Assembly (NCBI GenBank): GCA_018136815.1
Contig: CM030931.1
Coordinates: forward strand, 5,834,148-5,898,147
From: Isochrysis galbana
Taxonomy: Eukaryota > Haptophyta > Isochrysidales > Isochrysidaceae
Direction: 5' to 3'
DNA length: 64,000 bases
The notes beneath the pieces are model-generated. The model was given only the letters and a program-made list of their open reading frames with translations. It was not told the DNA's origin and did no database searches. The translations under genes and the position numbers were made by a program. The number at the start of each line of letters is the position of its first letter. Positions within the stretch are counted from its first letter, which is position 1. Positions 1 to 9,776 of this stretch are shown piece after piece.

Positions 1-3000
1 AGATGAAGCGCACCTCGAGTAGCCCGTCTGCCATGCTTGGAGGAATCCAAATCGACTCGCCGATTGTATCGGTGCTTGAGCGCTGGCTATGTCGACTACT
101 CATGCTGGCGTGGTGGCTCCCTCCGCCATGGCTCGTGCCACCGTTGAGGGCAGACCCTCCAGACGCTGCGCTGTGATTGGCCGCGGCAGCTCTAGGGAAA
201 AGCTTGTCGTAGCCGGTGGGGCTCCCGCATCCAGTGCTCCTGCACGTCGTTCTTCGATTCTCCACCGCAAGACTACTAGTAGTACTTCTAGAGGCGTGGC
301 CATGGACAATGTCGCCGGTACACTGCGTGCGTTCCCATGGGCTACCGAGAGCGCCAGCAGCCTCAAAGTCGACACAGCGTGTGAATCCATCATCCGGGAT
401 GTTGGCGCCCTCTCCATCGCCAAAGTCCACGTCCCCCAACCCGACCGCTGCATATCTCGCTGAATCTCCTATTGCTGCCCGCCCGCCATCACCTGACGGA
501 GCGCTATCGCCGTCGTTCGCCGGAGCGCTGTGAGCCTCGCCTACTGGAGCGCTGGAGGCCAAGGCGGCTGCAGCATAGCGATCAGCGGCTTGCCTCAGTG
601 GGTCGCCGAAGCCACGATGCGGCTCATCCGGGTGGTGTGTGGACGCCTCTGGGGGCGGCGAGTCGGCACGGTGCGAGCGGAACGATGTGGCACCGCCGCC
701 TGAAAGATCATCAACAGGTTCCGGGCCCCAACTGAAGTATGAAGGGGGGTGGAGGAGGGCAGAAGAGAGGAGGAATTAGCGCTGGCGAGGGATCCAGCAG
801 TAGCGCCATGCGACATGCAGCGCGCCCTCTAGCAACTGCATAGGATCCTCTCCCGTCCTTCTCCCCCCTGCCCTTGCAACAGCGCTCCCACCCCCCACCC
901 CCCAAACCCCATCCGATCCTGACTCACAGGTCCGAGCCTCCACCGTATGAGGCGATGTTGAGGACGATGACGCCTTCAGTGCCGGGGGGCAGGGAGAGAA
1001 GAATGCCGTCCGCTTCGATGACCAGCTGTAGGGCAAGGTGGGTCGTGTTTAGAGCTCTGAGAAGTCGGATCTGAAGAGATGCCTCGCTCCGTAGCGTGCG
1101 TAGCGTAACTTGTTGCGGAGGCGAGAGGTGAACAAATGCGGGTCTGTCTCGCGCCGACGGTGCCATTCAAGCGCCACCTGGATTAGCAGGCAGGGTGAGT
1201 GTCGGTCTAGGCTGCCAAATTACGACGAGGAGCTGGCCAGTCCATGCGAGCGCGTGGGTGGAGGTCTGGCGCAGAACCATTCGCTAGCGAGGTACGCGGG
1301 AGGCGGACTCCCTCCATCAAGAGCGATGGGCCACTCTCGTAGCAGCGCATGGGTACTACTCGGTCCCTGCTCCTGCGTCCATTTTGCGGTTCCCACTCCT
1401 GTGTCCACTTCCGACTACCGCTGGGCAGGCCATGAAGGTGCGCTCACCTTGGCGTCAACCCCCAAGCCGAGGTAATTCTGCATGGTGCGCTGCGGTGGTG
1501 CGCGCCCGCCACCTAATCCCAGCGTGCGAGGTACGCGTGCGTCATCGAAATGCACCGTCCAACGGTCGAGCAGCGTGACCTGATGGCGTGGAGCGGGTTC
1601 GCATCAGACAGCTTTAGACCCCTCGTCTCAGGTGAGGTAGTGGCCCTGACGGGCGCGTCTGACCTGTGCCGTTTCAACCTCCGAGAGTATGGAAATCAGG
1701 TCGCCAACGTGATTGCGCCCCGGCCGATGGCCGCCGCCCCAGCCCAGGGCTCTCGCAAGGTCGTTCCCTGTGCCTGCAGGATAATCAAGGTCCAAGGGAG
1801 GGTGGGGTCCCCAGTGGCGAGAGTAGAGCGCGCGCAAGTGCACGCGCGAAGCAGCGGGGCAGAGTGGCGCGGGGGAGGCGCTCCTCACCGAGAGGCAGAA
1901 TGGCGACGGGCGGCGTGTAGTCGAGCCGCAATCTGTCCAATGTTGATAGCACCCAGCCGACCGTGCCATCGCCTCCGCAAACGAGCACCTACGACGAAGC
2001 CAGTCGCACATCAGACGAGCCGGCGCTCACGTGGGCAAGCCAGGCGGTGTCTCCGATGCAGCAGTGGACACGGTGCTCCGACTTGCAGACGAAGAGGCGA
2101 ACGCTCACTCGGAAGCGGCCGACGGTGCGGAAGGAAGCGAGCGACTCGTCGACATTGGTCTGCCCAAGTGTGAGGTCCACCACCTGGTGCTCACTGAGCA
2201 GCGCGCGCAGCTGGGTGAGCGCCGCCTGCCCCTGTCTGCCACCCGAGGCAGGATTGACAAAGACAAGCAGTGGCGTGCACTCGTGCCCCGAACGGACAGA
2301 GTGGTCAAAGGTGAAGGCGTGCGGGTTGGGCTTGGGGGCGGGCGGCACAAACACTCGCGAGCTGGGCGAGCGGAGCCCGGCTGAGACGAGACGAGCCGCC
2401 TCGGACGAGACGCGCTGTACCACGGTCGAGCTCGTGAGCCGACTGGGTGTCCAAGTACTCTCGGGCTCCGCCTCCGGCGAGGTGCTCTGCTCGCCTCCTT
2501 CTCTGGCTCTTGCTCGTGGTCCATCCCTCCCCCTCACTGCTGTTCTGCCTCCCTCTTGACTGCACTCTCCATCTCCACTACCTCTTCCCTTACCGCCTGC
2601 CTCGTCCTCTTCCTCTCGGCTTCGCCCACTGCCCCATTCCCTCCCTCCAATTATCACCCCTTGTTTAGCTCCGCCTCCTTCCCATCCTCCCCCTCCCTCC
2701 CTCCCTCCCTCCCTCCCCCTCCTTCTCGCTTCCCCTCCCTCCCCTTCTCCCTCCCCCTCCCCCTCGGCAGGCAGCGAGAGCGACGAAGCCGAGTGGCCGA
2801 GCGCGCGGTTTCTTGCCTGCACAGTCGGTGCGTCCACTCGCGCTACCTCTCCCCTCAGCCGCACCGCCTCCTCGGGAAGCACAAGCCTCCTGAGCCTTCT
2901 CTTCCCTTCGGCGGCGCTCATCTCATCCATCGCGAGAAAAATAGAGCCAGCGGCGCTGGGGGGAGAGGGGAAGAGGAGGCGTGCAAGCAGCAGGGCGAGG

Positions 3001-3104
3001 AGCGTGCCTAGCAGCACAACCAGGCACTGCACGGCCGCTGTGCCCGCACCCGGCGCGCCGGGGAGAAGGGGGGAGGAGGAGTGGAAGTCGAGGGGAGGGT
3101 CCAT
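1..3104 (-). CDS. Diacylglycerol kinase, 3' end beyond the window
   Basis: Lipid kinase that phosphorylates diacylglycerol to phosphatidic acid. Eight exons can be read: 2109-3104, 1889-1988, 1664-1773, 1535-1579, 1448-1477, 928-1177, 493-731 and 1-447, almost all with GT-AG borders. The start is the ATG at 3104. An N-terminal hydrophobic segment (about residues 20-45) is followed by a Gly/Glu/Arg-rich linker. The catalytic domain shows [11 protein letters not shown], then the ATP-binding [12 protein letters not shown] across the first intron, then [19 protein letters not shown]. The accessory domain shows [36 protein letters not shown] and, at the window edge, ADGLLEV. A low-complexity insert lies between the last two motifs. 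Near 1055 the frame breaks by one base (see findings). Family assignment is secure; exons from 928 downward are less certain. Confidence 0.88.
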
Positions 3105-3212
3105 CGGCGCCGCAGGAGGGGTCACCGGGTACACCCTTCGTTTTAAGAGAATCACACGACGACGATTGGTGAGAGTAGAGAGACCCTCGATGCCGCGCGG
3201 CGCTGAAGTCAG

Positions 3213-3570
<358 letters not shown>

Positions 3571-3717
3571 CCGGCTCGAGGGAATGGCTGGGAAGAGAAC
3601 ATGATTAGTCTTTCGTGGGGAGCCAATTCCTATCAGTATATAGTGGTGTCCTTCATGAAATTAAGACTTAGAATCAGTGAGCCCGAACTCCAACCAGCAA
3701 CCAATTCTTAACAAAAG

Positions 3718-3860
3718 GGTCGCGGTGCGACAAAGGTACTCCTATGGGGCTAACATTCATTATATACAGGACTCCCTGCCGCGGCGCAAGCGCAAGCACC
3801 CTTCCCCCCTTATATACCTGATGCCACTCAGCTCCAGCTCCACCTCTTCACTAGCACTAG
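3718..3860 (+). repeat. Dispersed repeat, CAGGACTCCCTGCCGCGGC family
   Basis: A stretch of about 110-140 bp running from a GGTCGCGG-like start through CAGGACTCCCTGCCGCGGC and CAAGCACCCTTC to CTCTTCACTAG. Related copies lie at 26755-26876 and 56430-56540, all in this orientation. No coding capacity, TIR or A-tail was seen. It may be a SINE or part of a larger element. Two of the three copies lie directly beside a MITE of the CCTAGATGGG family. Confidence 0.75.
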
Positions 3861-3864
3861 TCAC

Positions 3865-4018
3865 CCTGGATGGGAAATACGGTGCTGGGGGCTGCAAATA
3901 CAGCCAAATACGTTTCAAATACATTCGAGGCCTACAACCCAGGACCCAGAACGCGCTTCAAATACAGCCAAATACATATGTATTTGGCCTCTTGCCAAAT
4001 AAGGTGAATACGTATTTA
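3865..4018 (+). mobile_element. MITE, CCTAGATGGG family, one end lost
   Basis: Begins CCTGGATGGGAAATACGG, which matches the inverted right end of the intact copy at 37492-37647. The interior has the same AAATAC-rich body and the CGAGGCCTACAACCCAGG block. The far end fades into GAATACGTATTT without a recognisable terminal repeat. No target duplication was found, so the copy is truncated or overwritten. Confidence 0.8.
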
Positions 4019-4165
4019 GACCAAAAGCGTTCAATTATCCCCATCCCTGCTAGCATCTACCTATCTACCTTCTGTCTTCTGTTGTCACCTGGAGCTTACT
4101 TGACACTTGACCTTTATGGGAGTAGACACGTGGTCTCACGATAGTCGATTCATTCGGGCTGTCCA
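4019..4165 (+). repeat. Dispersed repeat containing GCGTTCAATTATCCCCAT
   Basis: The block from ACCAAAAGCGTTCAATTATC to the ACACGTGGTCT motif recurs in diverged form at 7768-7910. Its first 25-30 bases also occur at 40811-40838. The copies keep CCCTGCTAGC and GTTGTCACCTGGAG. No ORF of substance; nature unknown. Confidence 0.6.
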
Positions 4166-4339
4166 CATGTCTCTCGTTGTAGGATCTCGCTCGAGTGGTG
4201 CGTAAAAAATGTGTACAAGAATAATACGCCACATGCCACATGCCACATGTCCCAAACACACTAAAACTAACGACTTCGCTTATAAGACAATACTACATCC
4301 GGAATATACAAAGCATCACCTTGACAGCCATTAGGGGGG

Positions 4340-4716
4340 TCAACACCGGGTAAACGTGAACCCATACACCCTGCCAGCTCAGGGGGCAGAGGAGGCTAGG
4401 GCTGGGCCCTGGCCTCCCTTGCCTCTCCCTCGCTGGCGCTCCTGAGCCTCTGGGCCCCCCACGCTGCACCTGTCTACCTGTCGACCAGGGGGGGAGGGCG
4501 GGTGGAGTGATGGGCTGGCCACGACAGGCCAAGACGCGCGAGGCAGGCAAGCCGGCCAGTGAGAGAGTGGGTCCCAGCAGGACTGTAAGCTTCTGGCAAG
4601 CCATCAGGCATGCCGGGAGCATGGGTGGTCCCTCCCCCATGGCAGGGGAGGAGTGGAGAGGGGGGGGGGGGGGGGGCTCGTGCCCCCCCATGGGCGAACT
4701 AAGTATAAACTTAGTT
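4340..4716 (-). mobile_element. Hairpin-headed element, MGGHE head on a foreign body
   Basis: Reads leftward. The head is a perfect 8-bp stem with a 4-nt loop at 4697-4716 (AACTAAGT/ACTTAGTT around TTAT on the minus strand). An ATG follows at 4691, opening a frame MGGHEPPPP that stays open to 4293. The proximal half resembles the copies at 9110-9340 and 24785-24986. The distal half (4340-4500) instead matches the body of the MGASRPP family at 20570-21015, 41207-41628 and 53290-53690. This is a chimera of two families. Confidence 0.75.
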
Positions 4717-4719
4717 GAG

Positions 4720-5078
4720 ATGCATACAGTCTTAATCTTAAGTGCAAGCACCAAGCTTGTGGGGCCCTACGCACATCTCACTGCACACGAACCACCGTCT
4801 CGGAAGCATTCGTCTCAACACTCAACACGCGCATCACACATTACGATTGCGGGGGCTGGCCGTCACCCGCTGACCTATCCACGGAGCACCCTGGTCAGAG
4901 TGTAGAACGAGCGCGGCTGCATTATCCATACAACCATGATCGGCGGACGACTAGACGAGGAAAGTGGCACGGTCGCAAGTTGAGACGTAGTCGAACTAAT
5001 TTCTTCGTGGTGGGTGACAAACTACAAGTTCTGTCTTACATCAGTGTCGCATATCTAACCTCCATTGCTTTCAAAACA
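4720..5078. other. Intergenic, nothing recognised
   Basis: Mixed-composition sequence between the element and the 3' end of GID8. No convincing exon, repeat or RNA gene is visible. Confidence 0.5.
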
Positions 5079-6457
5079 TCACAAGGCCTCGGAAGGCGCG
5101 GAGCGCGGTCTCCTCCTCCCGAGCGGAGAGTTCGCAGAAGACTCCAACGCGGGCATCGCCATGCGCAGGTCATCAATGACAGGAAAATTCACACTCATGC
5201 GATCCCGGAGCTCGGCTTGTGCCCAACGCAAGGCACGAAGAAGCACGAGCAAGGACGGGTGTTCCTCGTGACCCTGAGCCTGTTCAGGTGGAAGCAGTGG
5301 CACAGGCACTAATCAGAGCACGGAGGACGCACCTAGACATCGCCCGTGCGGTTCTTCCGGTGTTACCGCAGCGCGTCACGGCAGGGCGCACGCACCCGGA
5401 GCACGGCTTCATTGAGCTTGTTCGCGACGTCTCTCCGCTGCTGGGCTGAGAGAAGGTGAGCGCTAGGCGACCTCGACGCGTCTGCTGATGCTAGAAGCAC
5501 TGCAGGAAGGCAAGCAAGCAAGCATACGGTACTATCAGCCAGGCAACATGATCCAGGCGGCATAGGGGCTGTCTGACAATGCCATGGCTGAGGCTAGAAG
5601 CATGACGATATTCGACACGCGGGTGCCCGCACGCTGCACGCGATGACCGCTCGCGCGGAAGCGCTCACTCATGACTTCTTCCAAGTCTGGGAGAAAATCG
5701 GGATTCTGCTCAACCAGAGGCGCGAGCTTGTCATGCGCGTACACGAGGGAGGCCGGCACGTCGCCAGAGCGAATGAGCTCGATTAGCTGCTGGCGGTGCA
5801 GCTCAAAGAGGAGGCGCCGGTCGTTCTCAAATATCTGCGCACGCCGAAGCAAGGAGGATAGGCGACGAGGACGCGCTCGAGACTCCACTCCCCCCCCTCC
5901 ATTTTCCACAGCAAGTCTCTGCTATCTTCCACTTCCTCCATCCCCTCCCCCCCGCTCCGGCCCCACTCCCCTCGCTGCACTCATATAGCGCACCCTCCTT
6001 CTATCGCGCGCCCCATCCACCTGGTCCGAGTGGCTCCAGCTCCGCAGAGTCATGAACCCGGCCGCAACTGCTGGTTCATTGCGTTGGCCACCCCTATCAC
6101 CCTGCCCACCCCGTCTGACCTTCCCGCCCCATTTCCCCTCCTCGCACTCTCCACTCACCGGCATCGACCTGCTCCCTCCATCTCCCAGAGTCAGACACCC
6201 GCCCGCACCTGCTCGTCCACCGCGTAAGCCGCCTCGATCGCCCTGCCCACCCTGCCGAGCACCAGGTCCTCCTTGAGTGCCACGCGCGCAGAGATCTCCT
6301 CCACCTGTACAGCAGCACCGCAGAGCGAAGACTCGGCGCAGAAGGTGCGCGCGGCCTCGGCGTACCCCTGGTTGATGAGCCAGTCGAGCACCACCCGGTC
6401 GAGCGCGCCCGCAGCCAGATCGACTCCGTCGAGCCGTGCACCCCACTCGAGCGCCAT
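5079..6457 (-). CDS. GID8: GID8/TWA1-like LisH-CTLH protein
   Basis: Subunit of the GID/CTLH E3 ubiquitin ligase; GID8 bridges the complex through its LisH, CTLH and CRA segments. Exon 1 (6209-6457, start ATG at 6457) encodes a LisH motif, LDRVVLDWLINQGYAEAART, and ends at a GT donor in VDEQ. The CTLH part is in an exon around 5700-5848 (NDRRLLFELHRQQLIELIRS, then PLVEQNPDFLPDLEEVM). Another exon near 5400-5510 gives HLLSAQQRRDVANKLNEAVL. The last exon, ending at the stop at 5079, gives HPSLLVLLRALRWAQAEL, the usual C-terminal CRA helix, followed by a short basic tail. The exon linking LisH to CTLH (5850-6208) was not resolved. The order of motifs makes the family secure. Confidence 0.85.
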
Positions 6458-7084
6458 CCCGCGCGTCAATAAAAGGGGGGGGAGGGAGGGGGGCGGGGGA
6501 GGAGGAGGGGATGAAGGGAGGGAAAGGGGGGGGGGGGGGGGTCGAGGGGAGCGGGTAAAAGAAGGGGGATACTTTAAAAAGAGGGAAGGGAGAGAGAGGA
6601 CGGACGGGACCGACCCAGAGAGAGGGCGCCCACTGGGACGTATTCGAAGTATTGACGTCTTGCTGAGTAAGAGTAAAGGCGTAGAAGGTAGAACGAAGTC
6701 AACAAATATATTCGGTGGGCCACGGCCTAGGGCTCCCTTCCCCTCCGTCGAGAACTGTACCACCACGGCCTTTTGCATCCAGCACCCCCGGACCCCCGGC
6801 AGCTCTGGTTGGGAGACTGGAAGTACGACTTTGCACGGTCGTGGTCTGCGGCAACCAAGAGCGCGGCCGAGAGCCTCCAGCGACCAGCGAGCGGAGAATC
6901 GGGAGGTCTGCACGATTGAACCGCACCTCCTTGGCAAGCTATGACGACGCCGCGATCTGCCAATTTATGTTCACACGGATGCTTCAACTCATTCACAAGG
7001 TTGCAGGTGGAGTGGCGCTGACTGGGACGAAATGCATTCTGGAGACTCCTGATGCATCGCTTGCCTTATGCTTGGCAGCAAATG
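6458..7084. other. Intergenic, upstream of GID8
   Basis: Starts with poly-G/GGGA low-complexity sequence to about 6560, likely 5' flank of GID8. The rest has only short overlapping frames in several phases and no recognisable domain. Confidence 0.5.
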
Positions 7085-7262
7085 GCAGGCGAGAAGCGCT
7101 CAATCACCATCACCCACAGCATAGAAAAGCGTTCAATCACCATCAGCCTACACGTGGGAACGCGTTCAATCGCCATCACCCCCACGTACCGCATGGAAAA
7201 GCCTTCAATCACCATCAGCTTACACATGGAAAAGCGTTCAATCGCCATCACCTCCCGGAAGC
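7085..7262 (+). repeat. Tandem repeat, five units of 33-39 bp
   Basis: Units begin GCGTTCAATCACCATCA or GCGTTCAATCGCCATCA, with interrupting text such as CATGGAAAA. The unit start resembles the GCGTTCAATTATCCCCAT block of the dispersed repeat at 4019 and 7768, so the array may have expanded from it. Confidence 0.8.
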
Positions 7263-7767
7263 ATATCCCCATCGATGCTCGATGCTCGCGTCAAAGTGGA
7301 TGTAAGAGTGTGTGTGTGGGGTGGATGGCGATTGAAGCGCCTTTGCATGTCCTTTGTTGGTGGGTGATTAGACGCTTGTCGCCTCACGTCATTTTTTCTC
7401 CCACTGTAATCACACCAACGTTACATACGAAAACGCTATGCGGGCGCCCCCTCACCCCTCACGTCCAACTTTCAACTTTCGCGAAAGTCACTTGACGCCC
7501 TTGCGAAGCGGCAAGACGCTCTCGAAGAGAATTTGAAGCTTCAAACTCATATGACAAATCAATTGACACACCGCATCAATACACTAGCTAACGTCACACT
7601 GAGGTTGGTCAATCCGATGCCTCAAAACTATGATGAGCGTATGTTACTCCGTCAGCTGTCAGGTCGTTAGTTCAGAAGTTCAGAATTGCCTAGATAGTAC
7701 CAGTATGAATTCCTCAAAATCGTGGACGCTTAGGTGTTTCGTGACGGGTTTTTTCTTGTCTTCATTA

Positions 7768-7910
7768 CACCAGCGTTCAATTATCCCCATCCCTGCTAGC
7801 TGCTAGCACCTTTCGTTGTCACCTGGAGATAAGTTGTTTCAACTTGATACTTCACATGTTGAAACCCACACGTGGTCTTACTCCATTCACTCGATTTGTG
7901 GCAGGGTCGA
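7768..7910 (+). repeat. Second copy of the GCGTTCAATTATCCCCAT repeat
   Basis: Diverged copy of the block at 4019-4165, sharing GCGTTCAATTATCCCCAT, CCCTGCTAGC, TTGTCACCTGGAG and the ACACGTGGTCT motif. It sits about 500 bp downstream of the tandem array. Confidence 0.6.
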
Positions 7911-8345
7911 TATCTCGTTGAAATCACGATCCACCTGTCTCCCCTTTGGGACGCCTTGGTGTTTCGCGCGCACGCGGCTACCCTGGACCCTGGCTGCCGC
8001 AGACCCCGCGGAGATCGCACACGAGGAAGGCTCCCGCCGGTGCGCGGACGCGCTGTTCATGACGATGTTGCTCGCGGCGATGTCAGCCTGAACGAAGGGG
8101 TCCGATTTACTTAACTTTTTTTTGACGTTATAAATCTCCTGTAATAATGTTTCCCCAGATACTTGAGAGTGATCGTCAGTCTTCCGCGTAGACTGCTGGC
8201 CTTGAGGCTTTCCCTTAGTGGGTTTTTTCTTTGTGAACTTGCGTCCAGTATTTTTGTGTTTATCCGGATTGGGGCGACAAAGAATGCGGTTGCATAACTC
8301 ATGATGCATCATCGATCGGGAGGTGGTTTTACACATTCTGTACAT
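7887..8345 (-). CDS. Hypothetical basic ORF, doubtful
   Basis: A 152-residue open frame, Lys/Arg/Gln-rich in its first half, with a helix-like middle (SGETLLQEIYNVKKKLSK). No family was recognised. It overlaps the dispersed repeat at its 3' end, so it may be chance or part of a repeat. Listed because the frame is long for this AT-richer stretch. Confidence 0.2.
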   Translation of the reverse strand: MYRMCKTTSRSMMHHELCNRILCRPNPDKHKNTGRKFTKKKPTKGKPQGQQSTRKTDDHSQVSGETLLQEIYNVKKKLSKSDPFVQADIAASNIVMNSASAHRREPSSCAISAGSAAARVQGSRVRAKHQGVPKGRQVDRDFNEISTLPQIE

Positions 8346-8552
8346 TTTTATTTGAGAGTGTAGGAGAGCAAACGCCCTCCGCCGCCGCCATGGTCTCGGC
8401 TGCTTTGTGGCACCGAGGAGGAAGGCGCGCTTATGCCCGCATAGCGCTTTCGTACATAACGTTAGCTTTCCCCATGGCCAAAGCCTGTAAGCCTAGGTAT
8501 TTCGTGACAGGATTAACAAAATCTAATCTTCATAGTACCACGAGCGCTTCCC

Positions 8553-9107
8553 ATGGGCGAAAGGAATCCCCAAGATGTCATTCATGGTCTGCTAGGAAAA
8601 AGGAAGCGTTCCGTGGGATCACTAGCGTCTATGAGCATAGCACAGCTTTTCGACAAGGACTGGTTGGACTTCGGTGCTGTGGATAGTGATAGTGACAAAA
8701 TGTATGTATATATTTGTGAAGAGCTCCAAGGTGACTCCAACTTCACAGCAGAACTAGATAAATACGAACATTGGGATTGGAGTAACGTGAAAAAAAGCAT
8801 CGAGTTTTTGAAGGAACAAGTGTTCGAAGCTGTCGCAAGCATGGTAATGAGTACCGCAAGAGATATACTTGCACAAGGACATGCTGTCCCAATCCACCTG
8901 GCGTTCTCCTCAACGGTACGTTCACCTACAACGAGCTTTTGGTTTGAACATGTGAGGACCAATGTAGAAAAAAACAAGGAAGGTTACCAGAACGCCGTCT
9001 GGGGTACCCTTCGGTGGATGTTCGGTCCAAGCATCGAGTGGGAAGTCCCCAGAATAGAGATCATCAAAGCTTCAATTTCCTGGTTGGTGTCGCTGCAAAA
9101 TCGATAA
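8553..9107 (+). CDS. Unknown 184-residue protein in AT-richer sequence
   Basis: Uninterrupted frame from ATG 8553 to stop 9107. The protein looks genuine by composition: mixed hydrophobic/charged residues, aromatic-rich (for example KYEHWDWSNVKKSIEFL and WGTLRWMFGPSIEWEV), and no low-complexity stretches. Base composition is clearly lower in GC than most neighbours. No family was recognised and no signal peptide or membrane helix is visible. It abuts a hairpin-headed element whose body begins within a few bases of the stop. It could be a single-exon gene, an exon, or cargo of a mobile or viral element. Confidence 0.45.
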   Translation: MGERNPQDVIHGLLGKRKRSVGSLASMSIAQLFDKDWLDFGAVDSDSDKMYVYICEELQGDSNFTAELDKYEHWDWSNVKKSIEFLKEQVFEAVASMVMSTARDILAQGHAVPIHLAFSSTVRSPTTSFWFEHVRTNVEKNKEGYQNAVWGTLRWMFGPSIEWEVPRIEIIKASISWLVSLQNR

Positions 9108-9109
9108 AG

Positions 9110-9340
9110 GCCAGGGGGCGAGGGGGGATTGGAGCAATGGGCTGGCCACGACCACGACTGGCGAATGGCGAATGGGGCGAGCCTGTGAGTGAGAGAGTGG
9201 GTCAATAGGGCAGTCTCCTCCTGGCGCAAGCCATCAGGCATGCCAGGAGGATGGGTGGTTCCTCCCCCATGGCAAGGGAGGAGTGGAGAGAGGGGGGGTG
9301 CTCGTGCCCCCCCATGGGCGAACCAAGTATAAACTTAGTT
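9110..9340 (-). mobile_element. Hairpin-headed element, MGGHE family
   Basis: Head hairpin at 9321-9340 (AACTAAGT, loop TTAT, ACTTGGTT on the minus strand, one mismatch) followed by ATG at 9315 opening MGGHEHPPS. The body shares GGGCTGGCCACGAC and the CAAGCCATCAGGCATGCC block with 4500-4690 and part with 24785-24940. The copy stops about where the ORF at 8553-9107 ends. Confidence 0.75.
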
Positions 9341-9388
9341 AAAAAATAGTGGTTAAAAAGAGTGAAAAAATAGTGGTTAAAAAGAGTG
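9341..9388. repeat. 24-bp direct tandem repeat, two copies
   Basis: Two adjacent units of AAAAAATAGTGGTTAAAAAG plus AGTG, immediately outside the 5' head of the hairpin element. It could mark a slippage product at an insertion junction. Confidence 0.7.
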
Positions 9389-9776
9389 AGTGACCGGGCT
9401 AGAAGAGATGCAAAAAAGCCCCCACCCCCGCCGCCTCCCGCCGCGGGGAGAGATTTTGATTGCAGTCAAGTTGTGACGCCGCCGTGGTAGCGGTACCACT
9501 GAATAAGAGGCCGGCGGTACTTGTCATATTCGGGGGGGGGGGGGGGGGCTGGCAGCTGCCGCCTCGCCTTGGGGGGGGACGTTTCGTTATTGTTGCCGTT
9601 ATATGCTACTTGCCATAGGAGCTAGATTAGCACAACCCGACAACAGTGCGTATGAAGGTACAAGGAGTCTCATGATTGAGGGAGAAAAAAAGAGCTCGGC
9701 AGCACTTCATCTGCGCAAGAATTCGACAACGTGGTGCTCGCTACCACTCGCTTCAGGTCCTTCTAGCCTATGCACG

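Noticed and set aside
4697-4716. Hairpins as MITE terminal repeats with palindromic target duplications
   Set aside because: The stem occurs at only one end of each element and is followed at fixed distance by an ATG. No inverted partner exists at the other end.
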